Numbered from the stretch's first letter, positions 21,746 through 31,252 are shown. The stretch: 64,000 nucleotides of DNA from Enterobacter oligotrophicus (GCF_009176645.1 NZ_AP019007.1:2976001-3040000), one strand, 5' to 3'. The notes: generated by a model from the sequence alone, not told the origin. Numbers and translations are program-made.

Positions 21746-22486
21746 ATGTTAGATAAGATTTGTCAGCTCGCACGGGATGCGGGTGATGCCATTATGCAAG
21801 TGTACGACGGTGCAAAACCAATAGACGTTGTCAGCAAAGCGGATGACTCTCCGGTCACCGCGGCGGATATTGCGGCGCACGGCGTGATCCTGAAAGGGCT
21901 ACAGGCGCTGACGCCTGATATTCCGGTCCTCTCAGAAGAGGCCCCGCAAAGCTGGGACGAACGCCAGCACTGGCAGCGTTACTGGCTGGTCGATCCGCTG
22001 GACGGCACCAAAGAGTTCATCAAGCGTAACGGTGAATTTACCGTGAATATTGCCCTGATTGAAAAAGGGAAAGCGGTACTGGGTGTGGTCTATGCGCCAG
22101 TGATGAAAGTGATGTACAGCGCTGCGGAAGGCAAAGCCTGGAAGGAAGAGTGCGGTGTACGTAAGCAGATTCAGGTGCGTGATGCGCGTCCACCGCTGGT
22201 GGTTATCAGCCGCTCGCACAGCGACAGCGAACTGCAGGAGTACCTGCAGCAACTGGGCGAGCATCAGACGACGTCAATTGGCTCATCGCTGAAGTTTTGC
22301 CTGGTGGCAGAGGGGCAGGCGCAGCTTTATCCGCGCTTTGGGCCAACCAACGTCTGGGATACGGCGGCAGGACACGCCGTTGCCGCCGCCGCCGGTGCGC
22401 ATGTGCATGACTGGCAGGGGAAGCCGCTTGACTATACCCCGCGCGAATCATTCCTCAATCCTGGCTTCCGGGTGTCGCTCTACTGA
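21746..22486 (+). CDS. cysQ: CysQ, 3'(2'),5'-bisphosphate nucleotidase
   Basis: A 246-residue inositol-monophosphatase-fold enzyme that removes the 3'-phosphate of PAP (and PAPS) made during sulfate assimilation. Metal and active-site motifs are [15 protein letters not shown] and [16 protein letters not shown]. The ATG at 21746 has GAGGTGGAGA upstream; an earlier in-frame ATG would add ten residues not found in the family. Its last seven bases overlap convergent ytfJ. Confidence 0.95.
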   Translation: MLDKICQLARDAGDAIMQVYDGAKPIDVVSKADDSPVTAADIAAHGVILKGLQALTPDIPVLSEEAPQSWDERQHWQRYWLVDPLDGTKEFIKRNGEFTVNIALIEKGKAVLGVVYAPVMKVMYSAAEGKAWKEECGVRKQIQVRDARPPLVVISRSHSDSELQEYLQQLGEHQTTSIGSSLKFCLVAEGQAQLYPRFGPTNVWDTAAGHAVAAAAGAHVHDWQGKPLDYTPRESFLNPGFRVSLY

Positions 22487-23037
22487 CTGAGCAGCTTGTG
22501 CAGCAGAGCAACCACCTGCTGCACCTCTTCCTGGGTCAATGCCCCGTCTTTTGCCCACTGCACCCGGCCATCTTTATCCAGCACGATAATTGCCGAACTC
22601 TCTTCTTCCAGTTGCCAGGCTTTACGCGTCACGCCGTTACTGTCGACAATAAATTGCGACCACGGGTAGAGCTTCTTATTGCTCTCAAGGCTTGAACGGA
22701 CAAACATACCGGAGCCTGGGATGGCATCGTCGGTGTTAACAATCGTGGTGGTCTGGTAGCGGTCATGTGGGAATTTTGCGGCCTTGATCGCTTCTACCAG
22801 GGTTGCATTTTTCTCTTTTGCGGATGTACGACCGGCAATGTGTTGTACAACTCTCACTTTCCCTGCGAGCTGCGCGCTATTCCAGGGTTTATAGCTAAAC
22901 TTATCATTGTCGAGAATCAATTCTCCCCGGTCAGCAATGCCGACTGGCGGTACACGTTGTCCTTTTTCAATGTTGTGAGCGCAAGCCCACAGGGGCAGCA
23001 ACAGGCATGCTGCTGCAAGGATGTTACGTAGGGTCAT
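22480..23037 (-). CDS. ytfJ: YtfJ, periplasmic thioredoxin-like protein of unknown function
   Basis: 185 residues with an N-terminal signal sequence (about 1-20, ending WACA or just after). The mature part matches the YtfJ family, which has a thioredoxin-like fold but no CXXC pair here. The E. coli homologue is an uncharacterised periplasmic protein. It is convergent with cysQ and divergent from ytfK. Confidence 0.9.
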   Translation of the reverse strand: MTLRNILAAACLLLPLWACAHNIEKGQRVPPVGIADRGELILDNDKFSYKPWNSAQLAGKVRVVQHIAGRTSAKEKNATLVEAIKAAKFPHDRYQTTTIVNTDDAIPGSGMFVRSSLESNKKLYPWSQFIVDSNGVTRKAWQLEEESSAIIVLDKDGRVQWAKDGALTQEEVQQVVALLHKLLSQ

Positions 23038-23361
23038 GGTGTTTCCTTATTGTATGCAGGTGATCCGACCACTTGGTCTTACGCTTTTAATCATAAGTGC
23101 GATCAATGTGGTTTTCCCGCAATCCCGATGCCAGTTTGCGGGCGAACGCACATATCCATGAAAAAACGACGGCTTATACTGCCCTCCGTCACGGTTTGCA
23201 AAGATTATTCTGAATAATTGTAATCAAACGGTAAATAAACTTATGCACACTGGGTAACTTCGAGGTTCTGGTCTATAGTCATTGAGCAATAAAATTTGCG
23301 CTCAGGACAGTCGGGCCGATTGTGGCACCGCAAGAGCGTATGATTCGCAGGAGATACAAGA
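23038..23361. promoter_or_regulatory. Intergenic region ytfJ / ytfK
   Basis: 324 bases without an open frame between divergent genes. TATAGT at 23274-23279 is a possible ytfK -10 element, but no good -35 partner stands 16-18 bases before it. An AGGAGA ribosome binding site for ytfK is at 23348-23353. I see no other clear structure. Confidence 0.4.
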
Positions 23362-23568
23362 ATGAAAATTTTCCAACGCTACAACCCGCTTCAGGTGGCG
23401 AAGTACGTGAAGATCCTGTTCCGTGGACGGTTGTACATCAAGGATGTTGGCGCTTTTGAGTTCGATAAGGGCAAAATCCTTATCCCAAAAGTGAAGGACA
23501 AACAGCACTTTTCTGTGATGTCCGAAGTCAACCGTCAGGTTATGCGTCTGCAGACTGAGATGGCTTAA
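23362..23568 (+). CDS. ytfK: YtfK, DUF1107 stringent-response modulator
   Basis: A 68-residue basic cytoplasmic protein almost identical to E. coli YtfK. In E. coli YtfK binds SpoT and shifts it toward (p)ppGpp synthesis during phosphate or fatty-acid starvation. The gene is monocistronic and ends at the 23595-23617 hairpin. I did not find a clear PhoB box upstream. Confidence 0.95.
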   Translation: MKIFQRYNPLQVAKYVKILFRGRLYIKDVGAFEFDKGKILIPKVKDKQHFSVMSEVNRQVMRLQTEMA

Positions 23569-23594
23569 CCAACGTGCTATGCAGTAGTTAAAAG

Positions 23595-23617
23595 AACGGC
23601 TCCCGATGGGAGCCGTT
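23595..23617. terminator. Hairpin between ytfK and ytfL
   Basis: A ten-base-pair stem, AACGGCTCCC and GGGAGCCGTT, with a three-base loop. Read on the minus strand it is followed by CTTTTAA and so could end ytfL transcripts; read on the plus strand the T content is weak (TTGATGTTTG). Confidence 0.75.
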
Positions 23618-23641
23618 GATGTTTGTGGGGTATACAAAGCA

Positions 23642-24979
23642 TTACGCCGACACCTTCTCCTCAGCATCCGGCAGCTTCGGCACCAGCATGGTCGGTTTGT
23701 TATCAATACGCGTCACCAGCAACTGGTCGATGCGGTAGTTATCGATATCCACCACTTCAAACTTGAAGCCGGAGAATTTCACCGAGTCAGTGCGTTTCGG
23801 GATCTTACGCAGCATAAACATCATAAACCCGCCGATAGTCTCGTAATTGCCGGACTGCGGGAATTCATCGATATCCAGCACACGCATCACGTCCTCAATC
23901 GGCGTACCGCCGTCGATAAGCCATGAATTCTCGTCACGCTGAACAATCTGCTCTTCCAGCCCCTGGCCGACCAGGTCGCCCATCAGCGTCGTCATGACGT
24001 CGTTAAGCGTGATGATACCCACCACCAGAGCGTACTCGTTCATGATAACCGCGAAGTCTTCACCCGCTGTTTTGAAACTTTCCAGCGCTTCTGAGAGCGT
24101 CAGGGTGTCTGGCACGATCAGGGTATTGCGGATCTGCACGCCGCTGTTGAGCGCCAGGCTCTGGTTCGCCAGCACACGATTCAACAGATCTTTCGAGTCC
24201 ACATAGCCGATGATATGGTCGATATCTTCATTACAAACCAGGAACTTGGAGTGCGGATGCTCCGCCACTTTGTTCTTCAGGCTCTGTTCGTCTTCATGCA
24301 GATCAAACCAGATCACGCTCTCACGGCCCGTCATGGAAGAGGGGACGGTACGGGATTCCAGTTCAAACACATTTTCAATTAACTCATGCTCTTGTTTGCG
24401 CAGCACCCCGGCCAGCGCACCCGCTTCCACTACTGCATAAATGTCATCGGAGGTAATGTCATCTTTACGCACCATCGGCAGCTTGAAGATACGGAAAATC
24501 ACGTTTGCCAGGCCGTTAAAGAACCACACCAGCGGGCGGAACACGAACAGGCAGAAGCGCATCGGGTTGATGATACGCAAAGCCACAGCTTCTGGCGCAA
24601 TCATACCGATGCGTTTCGGGGTCAGATCGGCAAACAGGATGAACAAGCCAGTGACCAGCGAGAAGGAGAGAATAAAGCTCAGCTGCTCGGCAAGCTCAGC
24701 GGACATGTACGGAATAAACAGGCTGTGAAATGCCGGAGAAAACGCTGCATCGCCCACGATACCGCCGAGAATGGCGACCGCGTTCAGGCCAATCTGCACC
24801 ACGGTGAAGAACATGCCTGGGTTTTCCTGCATTTTCAGAATGCGCATGGCATTGATGTTGCCTTCGTCGGCAAGCAGCTTAAGTTTGATTTTTCGGGACG
24901 CGGCCAGCGAGATCTCTGATATCGAGAAAAATGCACTGACGGCAATAAGACAAAGTATTACTAAAATACTGTTTAACAT
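23642..24979 (-). CDS. ytfL: YtfL (PaeA), CNNM/CBS membrane protein, polyamine exporter
   Basis: 445 residues: an N-terminal DUF21/CNNM membrane domain with about four helices (1-190), two CBS domains (about 205-330) and a C-terminal CorC/HlyC domain (about 345-435). The homologue in Salmonella and E. coli, PaeA, is reported to protect cells from cadaverine and putrescine in stationary phase, probably by export. From memory, in K-12 the next gene upstream is msrA; here about 7 kb of accessory DNA separates them. Confidence 0.92.
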   Translation of the reverse strand: MLNSILVILCLIAVSAFFSISEISLAASRKIKLKLLADEGNINAMRILKMQENPGMFFTVVQIGLNAVAILGGIVGDAAFSPAFHSLFIPYMSAELAEQLSFILSFSLVTGLFILFADLTPKRIGMIAPEAVALRIINPMRFCLFVFRPLVWFFNGLANVIFRIFKLPMVRKDDITSDDIYAVVEAGALAGVLRKQEHELIENVFELESRTVPSSMTGRESVIWFDLHEDEQSLKNKVAEHPHSKFLVCNEDIDHIIGYVDSKDLLNRVLANQSLALNSGVQIRNTLIVPDTLTLSEALESFKTAGEDFAVIMNEYALVVGIITLNDVMTTLMGDLVGQGLEEQIVQRDENSWLIDGGTPIEDVMRVLDIDEFPQSGNYETIGGFMMFMLRKIPKRTDSVKFSGFKFEVVDIDNYRIDQLLVTRIDNKPTMLVPKLPDAEEKVSA

Positions 24980-25130
24980 AGTTTATCCGGCTTCTCGCCA
25001 GATCCTCGGAAGGGAAGTTGATTACATTTGTGTGAAAACACATTGAACGTCAGCTCGTAGCGTTGAGCTGATTATTTCAGCGGGTAGTATAGCGTAAAGG
25101 CGTGTAAATCTGCCAGAGGTCACGTTTTTA

Positions 25131-25167
25131 GCAAAAACAGGCCGGACAGGCAGGGAACCGGTCCGGC
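25131..25167 (-). terminator. Terminator of the oxidoreductase-symporter operon
   Basis: On the minus strand GCCGGAC (25167-25161) pairs with GTCCGGC (25147-25141) and is followed by CTGTTTTTGC. It starts nine bases past the symporter stop and marks the left end of the accessory transcription unit. Confidence 0.75.
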
Positions 25168-25175
25168 GCGTGTTG

Positions 25176-26723
25176 CTATTCTGCTGCTGATAACTTCACG
25201 GTTTTAACCGTGCGCCGCGTGGCTGCTCCACCCCACACTTCGTCATACTCGTAGCCCGTCAACTGCCTGATCACCACGCGGGTATGTTCATCACAGTCGC
25301 GGTAATCGCCACCCAGCTTGCGGCGGGCAATTTCTTTGAGAAGGACTTTGTGCGTGTCGCGGGTGAGTTTGAATTTGTAAGTGGTGAAGAAGCTCACCGC
25401 CAGCAAGGCTGCCGTGGCAAAAATCATCAGCCCGATAATCGCCCCCAGCGCACTCTCAGGTTGTGCACCGCTGCCTTTTACAAAACCGGACTCCTGCAAC
25501 ACCAGGCCGATAATCATGATGGCAATCGCGACGGTGCTTTTGCGGGTCAGTACCATTACACCGGCAAAAATCCCTTCGCGGCGCTGCTGCGTGACCATCT
25601 CGTCGATATCAGGAATAAAGCTGTAGATATTCCACGGGATATAATACAGACCAGAGCGTGCGGCCCCCAACAGGATAAAGACCGCCGAGAACAATAGCGT
25701 CGGCACCTGCGTTTTGGTCAGGTAGATCGTAAACAGGAACAGCAGCACGCAGAAAATACAGCCGTAAGAGAGGCGCAGGGCGGCGGATGGCGTCATGTTT
25801 AGCCGGTTCAATAGCAGCATAAATCCGTAAGTGCCCGGCACCGAAGCAAAGGCCGCAATACTCAGCCAGCCCGACACCGCCGCGGCGTCCTGGCTCAGGC
25901 AATAAACCACGTAATAGGTAAAGACGGAACCGAATACGTCCATCGCCGTGAACGAGAAGATATAAATCAGAATATGCAGACGGAAGGCGCGTATCCGGAA
26001 TGACGAAAAGAGATCCAGCACCAGATATTTGAGGTGATTGCCAATGCCACTGCTGCGCTGATTATCCACTTTGAAGTCGGACTCCTGATGCACATCTTTT
26101 GCTTCCCAGGTGGTGTACCAGGTAATAAAGACCGCAATACAAAAGACACAGGAAAATATCAGCCCGGTCAGGGTGTAGGTAAACGAATTATCCTTACCGG
26201 TAAATTGCATAATGACACCGGGAACCGATACCGCAAGAAAACCGCCCAGCTGCGAGCAGATCATTCGCACACCAGAGAGGCGGCTACGCTCTTCGTAGCG
26301 GTTGGTCATTTCGGCCGCCAGGGTTTCCCACGGCACCAGCACCATCGCCGACAGCAGTTCAATAGAGAGGTAGGTCCCCAGATAATACCAGTAGCCCATA
26401 TCGGTCAACCACAGCAGGGCGTACAGGAACATTAACGGTGAACTCAGTAATAAAAAGAAGCGGCGACGTCCAAATTTACGGCCCAACCACGTATCGCCAA
26501 AATTATCGGTGATATAACCCATAATCGGGCTTAATAGCGCATCAATAACGCGGGCGATGGCAAATATTGAGCCAGCTTCAACGACGGACAGTCCGCAATA
26601 CGTGGTATAAAAAAATAGCAGCCAGGTGCCGATAATGGCGAAAGCGCCTCCGCCAAACAGATCGGTTATGCCGTAGCCAAGCGCCACGCCATAACCAACT
26701 CTACGTTCAGTTGGTTTGACCAT
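25176..26723 (-). CDS. GPH-family (MelB-like) sugar symporter
   Basis: 515 residues with about 12 membrane helices and the glycoside-pentoside-hexuronide cation symporter pattern: GYGITDLFGGGAF at the N-terminus, then GYITDNFGDTWLGRKFGRRR between helices 2 and 3. The cytoplasmic C-terminal tail is about 60 residues. Such proteins import glycosides, pentosides, hexuronides or similar sugars with Na+ or H+. It is the last gene of a five-gene minus-strand unit whose other members are four Gfo/Idh/MocA oxidoreductases, so it very likely brings in their substrate. The substrate cannot be named from sequence. Confidence 0.85.
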   Translation of the reverse strand: MVKPTERRVGYGVALGYGITDLFGGGAFAIIGTWLLFFYTTYCGLSVVEAGSIFAIARVIDALLSPIMGYITDNFGDTWLGRKFGRRRFFLLLSSPLMFLYALLWLTDMGYWYYLGTYLSIELLSAMVLVPWETLAAEMTNRYEERSRLSGVRMICSQLGGFLAVSVPGVIMQFTGKDNSFTYTLTGLIFSCVFCIAVFITWYTTWEAKDVHQESDFKVDNQRSSGIGNHLKYLVLDLFSSFRIRAFRLHILIYIFSFTAMDVFGSVFTYYVVYCLSQDAAAVSGWLSIAAFASVPGTYGFMLLLNRLNMTPSAALRLSYGCIFCVLLFLFTIYLTKTQVPTLLFSAVFILLGAARSGLYYIPWNIYSFIPDIDEMVTQQRREGIFAGVMVLTRKSTVAIAIMIIGLVLQESGFVKGSGAQPESALGAIIGLMIFATAALLAVSFFTTYKFKLTRDTHKVLLKEIARRKLGGDYRDCDEHTRVVIRQLTGYEYDEVWGGAATRRTVKTVKLSAAE

Positions 26724-26751
26724 AATATTATCCAGTGTAGGGTAGCTATTA

Positions 26752-26772
26752 ACCCGTTTTCGGGTCGTTTTT
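26752..26772. other. Intercistronic hairpin between oxidoreductase and symporter genes
   Basis: ACCCG and CGGGT enclose a four-base loop. On the minus-strand mRNA the stem (ACCCG, AAAA, CGGGT) lies 29 bases upstream of the symporter start and might act as a processing or attenuation site. On the plus strand it is followed by CGTTTTTT and looks like a terminator, but no plus-strand gene precedes it. Confidence 0.4.
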
Positions 26773-26800
26773 TATTAACTGCTGGAATACAAATTACGTT

Positions 26801-27823
26801 CTACTTATTTATCTCTATCCATTGCCTTAATTGAGATGACCGATAAATAGCCTCCACAAGCGTGAGTGATTTTCCGGCTTCACGGATATCGGTGTAATCC
26901 GTTATTTCCGGATGATGAATGGCGTGATAAAAACGGCGGATCGCCTGTTGATGGCCGATCCCCCAGTAGCTTTTGGCTGTGCCGTCAGGCGGGGCGTCGC
27001 TCTCCAGTTTTAACCGCTCGCCAGGCGTGATGCGCCACAGCGCGTTATCGTTGAGCTGCAATGTGCCGTGTTCACAGTGGATTTCCAGCAGAAGAGGGGA
27101 GTCCGTGGTGTGGCAGGTACTGGCATAAAACAGGCCCCGCGCGCCATTTGCAAAGTGCAGCGTCGCCATCGCGCTGTCTTCCCCTTCGGTGACGTCGGCC
27201 AGTTCACCGCTATCGACAACGCCTTTCAGCCGCGTGACGCCACCGGCGAACCATTGCATCAGATCGAGCGTATGGATTGCCTGGTTGATCAACAGGCTTC
27301 CGCCCTCTGTTGCCAGGCGGCCACGCCACGGGCTTTCCGTGTAGTAAATGCCTGAGCGGGACCAGGTCAGGACGGCCCTGATGCCCAGCATTTTACCCAA
27401 ACTTCCTTCGGCCAGCTCTTTGCGGATGCGCAGGCTGGTTGGGTTAAGTCGGTTCTGATAGCACACGCCAAGTTTACCGGACGCCTGCGCAGCGGCGGCG
27501 GCAATGTCAGCAAGCTCGCTGCCGTTCATGCCCACCGGTTTTTCGCAGAAAACGTGCTTCCCGGCGGCGAGCGCCGCCAGGATCATGTTTTTATGCTCAA
27601 AATGAGGCGTGCAGATATGCACCACGTCAATGGCATCATCCAGCAGCATTTCCCGGTAATCCTGATAAAAGCGGCACTGATAGTTCATCGCCAGCCTCAG
27701 CCCTTTAACGCTATCAGTATCCACCAGCGCGCGCAGTGCTACGTTAGGGATCTGACGCAGGGCATTCACATGGCAACCATGAATAGCTCCGCCTCCGATA
27801 ATCGCCGTGTTCAGGATCGTCAT
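26801..27823 (-). CDS. Gfo/Idh/MocA oxidoreductase, paralogue 1
   Basis: 340 residues: an N-terminal Rossmann domain (IIGGGAIHGCHVNAL, about 8-22), the CEKPVG motif (about 93-98) that holds the catalytic lysine, and a C-terminal substrate domain with GGSLLINQAIHTLDLMQWF providing the conserved histidine. Family members oxidise or reduce sugar or inositol hydroxyls with NAD(P). It starts 13 bases after the stop of the paralogue at 27836 and is fourth in the operon. The chemistry is predicted only to family level. Confidence 0.85.
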   Translation of the reverse strand: MTILNTAIIGGGAIHGCHVNALRQIPNVALRALVDTDSVKGLRLAMNYQCRFYQDYREMLLDDAIDVVHICTPHFEHKNMILAALAAGKHVFCEKPVGMNGSELADIAAAAAQASGKLGVCYQNRLNPTSLRIRKELAEGSLGKMLGIRAVLTWSRSGIYYTESPWRGRLATEGGSLLINQAIHTLDLMQWFAGGVTRLKGVVDSGELADVTEGEDSAMATLHFANGARGLFYASTCHTTDSPLLLEIHCEHGTLQLNDNALWRITPGERLKLESDAPPDGTAKSYWGIGHQQAIRRFYHAIHHPEITDYTDIREAGKSLTLVEAIYRSSQLRQWIEINK

Positions 27824-27835
27824 TTCTGCCTCCTC

Positions 27836-28903
27836 TTATCCCGCTGCGTTGGCTTGCATTTGTGCTTTTACGCACAGCTCCGCAGCCTTAAAGGCATGCG
27901 CCTGGGTCATGGCATGTTCGGTGCGGTGCAGGCAGTCGAGGATCAGTTCGCCAAAGAACGGGAACCCGACCTGTCCGGCCACCGGATAGCGGAATTCTCC
28001 CTCTTTATTGACGAGGTACACCACATCCTGCTCACCACGGGTCAAGTCGACATATTTGCGGATTTCGATATAGCCCTCTGTGCCGAGCAGCGTCAGGCGG
28101 CCATCTCCCCAGGTTGAAAGTCCGTCAGGCGTGAACCAGTCGCAGCGGAAATAACCGCTGGCACCGTTCTCGCCTTTGAGCATCGCGTCGCCGAAATCCT
28201 CGAAGGCCGGATACTGCGGGTGATTGACGTTGCGCACCTGGCTGGCGACCACGCACGCATCGCTGTTGCCGGTGTAAAACAGGAACTGTTCAATCTGATG
28301 GCTGCCGATATCACACAGGATGCCGCCAAAGTAACGACGATCATAGAACCAGTCCGGGCGGCCTTGTCCTTCACGGTGTGGGCCAGTGCCGAGCGTTTGC
28401 ACTACGCGGCCAATTGCCCCTTGCTGCACCAGTTGACCAGCAAAGACCGCGCTCTCCACGTGCAGGCGTTCGCTGTAATACACCGCGTATTTTTTCCCGG
28501 TTTTTTCAACCATCGCTTTTGCGTCTGCCAGTTGTTCAAGGGTGGTAAGCGGCGCTTTGTCCGTGAAGTAGTCCTTGCCCGCAGCCATCGATTTCAGCCC
28601 CAGCGCGCAACGCTCAGACGGGATGGCGGCACCGGCCACCAGACGAACCTCGTCATCGTTGAGAATAACGTCCAGTGAACTGGCGGCCATGACCTGCGGA
28701 TACTGCTGGATGAATTTATCCACTTTGGCCGGATCGGGATCGTAGACCCACTTCAGCGTGGCACCCGCTTCAATCAACCCGTTACACATTCCGTAGATAT
28801 GGCCGTGGTCGAGTGCCGCGGCGGCAAAAATGAATTCACCTTCATGGACAACCGGCTGCGGTTTGCCGACCGGGGCGTAGTTCATTCCATCATTCTTATT
28901 CAT
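27836..28903 (-). CDS. Gfo/Idh/MocA oxidoreductase, paralogue 2 (DKAP variant)
   Basis: 355 residues, the most divergent of the four. The glycine-rich loop is replaced by AAALDHGHIYGMCNGL and the usual EKP by FTDKAPLT, keeping the lysine but not the glutamate. The C-terminal histidine segment CDIGSHQIEQFLFY is intact. A leading segment of about 20 residues precedes the first beta strand. It begins two bases after the stop of the gene at 28906, so translation is probably coupled. It may act on a different substrate state, such as a keto-sugar, but this is inference. Confidence 0.82.
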   Translation of the reverse strand: MNKNDGMNYAPVGKPQPVVHEGEFIFAAAALDHGHIYGMCNGLIEAGATLKWVYDPDPAKVDKFIQQYPQVMAASSLDVILNDDEVRLVAGAAIPSERCALGLKSMAAGKDYFTDKAPLTTLEQLADAKAMVEKTGKKYAVYYSERLHVESAVFAGQLVQQGAIGRVVQTLGTGPHREGQGRPDWFYDRRYFGGILCDIGSHQIEQFLFYTGNSDACVVASQVRNVNHPQYPAFEDFGDAMLKGENGASGYFRCDWFTPDGLSTWGDGRLTLLGTEGYIEIRKYVDLTRGEQDVVYLVNKEGEFRYPVAGQVGFPFFGELILDCLHRTEHAMTQAHAFKAAELCVKAQMQANAAG

Positions 28904-28905
28904 GG

Positions 28906-30084
28906 TTACATTCCTCGATCCAGATCTTTGCCGAGAGGGATTGCGCCCACTTCGCTAAAGTTGGCGACGCTTGCGGATTTCTCATAAAAACGGGGGGCGA
29001 GGGCGTTAGTCCCGCCGGTACGGTAAAACGGATCGCTGCGGTCAATCGGTAGCGACACCACGCTGCGGGTAATGGCCGATTTATAGATAGCGGTAATCAG
29101 TTCCAGCGAACGCTTGCCCTGTACGCCGTCCACCAGCGGGGCGGTACGGCGCTCGATAGCCTGCAGCAGGTCGTTAATCTGCCCGGTGTGCAGCGTCCAG
29201 GTGAGTTTCGGGGTCTCATGAAAAACGGCGTTAAGTAAGGCTTCACGTTGCAGGTCGTGGGTCTCTTGCGGGAAACCGTTATCGGCGCTGACGCTGGCAA
29301 ACGCCTGCCACGGCGCAGAGATACGCGCTTTATCGCCCTGAATAATGATTTTCTGATCTTCGCCGTGATGCACCACCGAGGCGGTCAGTTGGGTGAGCGC
29401 GCCGCCGGGGTATTTGAAAATGGCGGCGCTGAGATCTTCCACCTCGGCGTTGTCATGCGCCACGTTGGTCATCATCGCCACCACTTCAGACGGGAAGCCA
29501 AGCATCCACTGGATGGCGTCGATATGGTGTACCGCATGGTTGAGCGTGCAGCCGCCCCCCTCTTTTTCCCAGGTACCGCGCCACCACAGGTCGTAATAGC
29601 AGTCCCCGCGCCACCAGAACGAATCCACCTGCGCGTGGCAAATATTGCCCGCCAGCCCGGAATCCAGCGCCGCTTTTAAGCGCCAGAATGCGTCGGTAAA
29701 ACGGTTCTGCGCAATGATCGAGAGAATCTTTCCGCTCGCCTGCTGTGCCGCAATCATCGCGTCGCACTCTTCCAGCGAGGCTGCCATCGGTTTTTCGCAC
29801 AGCACATGGCAACCGGCGTGGAGCGCGTCGATACTGATTTCTGCGTGTACGTAGGGCGGCGTGCAGACATCGACGATATCAAGTTCTGGCTCTGCGGCCA
29901 GCATCTGCTGGTGGCTCTCATACACGCGGGCTTCCGTCAGGCCATAGCGTGCTTTTTTCTCTTCTGCTTTTTCCGGGTAGATATCCACCAGCGCGACAAT
30001 CCGGCAGCGCTGACCAAACTGCAAATAGCCCTGAATATGGTTATGCGAGATATTCCCTGTTCCCACGATAGCGACATTTAACAT
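28906..30084 (-). CDS. Gfo/Idh/MocA oxidoreductase, paralogue 3
   Basis: 392 residues with VAIVGTGNISHNHIQGYL as cofactor loop, CEKPMAAS and NHAVHHIDAIQWMLG as signature motifs, and a C-terminal extension of about 50 residues rich in polar residues. The start at 30084 is preferred: GGAG lies about nine bases upstream and the Rossmann fold starts at once; a further-upstream ATG would overlap the preceding gene by 20 bases. It is second in the operon. Confidence 0.84.
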   Translation of the reverse strand: MLNVAIVGTGNISHNHIQGYLQFGQRCRIVALVDIYPEKAEEKKARYGLTEARVYESHQQMLAAEPELDIVDVCTPPYVHAEISIDALHAGCHVLCEKPMAASLEECDAMIAAQQASGKILSIIAQNRFTDAFWRLKAALDSGLAGNICHAQVDSFWWRGDCYYDLWWRGTWEKEGGGCTLNHAVHHIDAIQWMLGFPSEVVAMMTNVAHDNAEVEDLSAAIFKYPGGALTQLTASVVHHGEDQKIIIQGDKARISAPWQAFASVSADNGFPQETHDLQREALLNAVFHETPKLTWTLHTGQINDLLQAIERRTAPLVDGVQGKRSLELITAIYKSAITRSVVSLPIDRSDPFYRTGGTNALAPRFYEKSASVANFSEVGAIPLGKDLDRGM

Positions 30085-30100
30085 TATGCATTCTCCGGTG

Positions 30101-31252
30101 TTACCAGGTGCCTGAGGCATCCAGCGTTCGGCTTATTGTCTCTTTATCAACAGAGGTAGCGATGCGCTGCTGGAGCAGGCGCAGATACTGTTTTTCGTTC
30201 AGCGGCAGCTCAACCCAGTCGTCCGTCCAGGTGGAAAGGTGCATGGCATTGGACAGCGTCAGCCCGCGGATACCTTCCAGACCTGGCGCAATCAGCGACT
30301 CACCGCGCAGTACGGCGGCGCAGAAATTGGCGGTAATGACGTGATGTTCGCTATATTCAGGCGCAACCGGAATGGACACCTCCCAGCATTCGGGCTCACC
30401 AAAGCCGTTCTGCCAGCGGGCATTAAATGCAGTCTCTGATTCACGCAACCGCCAGTAGCGCAGTTTGCCCGCTTCAACGACCACTTTGCCGCGATCGCCC
30501 ACAATCTCCAGACGGTTGGTTCCCGGTGTTTCTGCGACGGTGGTAATAAACACGCCTGTCGCACCGTTGGCGTACTCCGCATAGGCGGTCACTTCGTCTT
30601 CCACTTCGATATCGCGATGCTTACCGAACTGGCAAAACGCACGCAGACGGATCGGCATGCCCACCAGCCATTGCCAGAGATCGAGCTGATGCGGGTCCTG
30701 ATTGAGCAGCACACCGCCGCCTTCGCCTTTCCAGGTGGCGCGCCAGCCGCCGGAGTTGTAGTAGCTTTGCGAGCGATACCAGTTGGTAATGATCCAGTTA
30801 GAGCGACGGATCTCGCCCAGCTCGCCGCTGTCGATCAGATCTTTAACCTTCTGATAAAGCGGGTTAGGGCGCTGGTTATACATGATGCCAAACACCACGT
30901 CGCATTCGCGCGCGCAGGCGTTCATCTCCTGCACCTGCGCCGTATAAACGCCCGCCGGTTTCTCACACAGGGTGTGGATGCCGTTACGCATTGCCAGCAT
31001 CGACAGGCGCGGGTGGTCGTAATGGGGCGTCGCGACAATGACCGCGTCGATAAGCCCGCTCTGGAGCATCTCCTGCGCGTCGCTGAAAAGAGGAACGGAG
31101 CCCACCAGTTGGCGAATGGCAGCGTGCTTTTCCGGTGCATTATCGCAAACCGCCGTCAGACAGGCGTCACTGACGGTCCCCGCCAGTAAATAGCGCGCGT
31201 GGACCGTACCGATATTACCTATACCAATAATGCCAAAACGTACCTTTTCCAT
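30101..31252 (-). CDS. Gfo/Idh/MocA oxidoreductase, paralogue 4 (first gene of operon)
   Basis: 383 residues: GIIGIGNIGTVHARYL cofactor loop, CEKPAGV, and LLNQDPHQLDLWQWLVG, where the histidine is preceded by an aspartate instead of the more usual small residue. It is the promoter-proximal gene, divergent from the LacI-type regulator across 192 bases with two palindromes. The aromatic-rich stretch near NWYRSQSYYNSGGWRATW suggests a sugar-binding face. The exact reaction is unknown. Confidence 0.84.
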   Translation of the reverse strand: MEKVRFGIIGIGNIGTVHARYLLAGTVSDACLTAVCDNAPEKHAAIRQLVGSVPLFSDAQEMLQSGLIDAVIVATPHYDHPRLSMLAMRNGIHTLCEKPAGVYTAQVQEMNACARECDVVFGIMYNQRPNPLYQKVKDLIDSGELGEIRRSNWIITNWYRSQSYYNSGGWRATWKGEGGGVLLNQDPHQLDLWQWLVGMPIRLRAFCQFGKHRDIEVEDEVTAYAEYANGATGVFITTVAETPGTNRLEIVGDRGKVVVEAGKLRYWRLRESETAFNARWQNGFGEPECWEVSIPVAPEYSEHHVITANFCAAVLRGESLIAPGLEGIRGLTLSNAMHLSTWTDDWVELPLNEKQYLRLLQQRIATSVDKETISRTLDASGTW

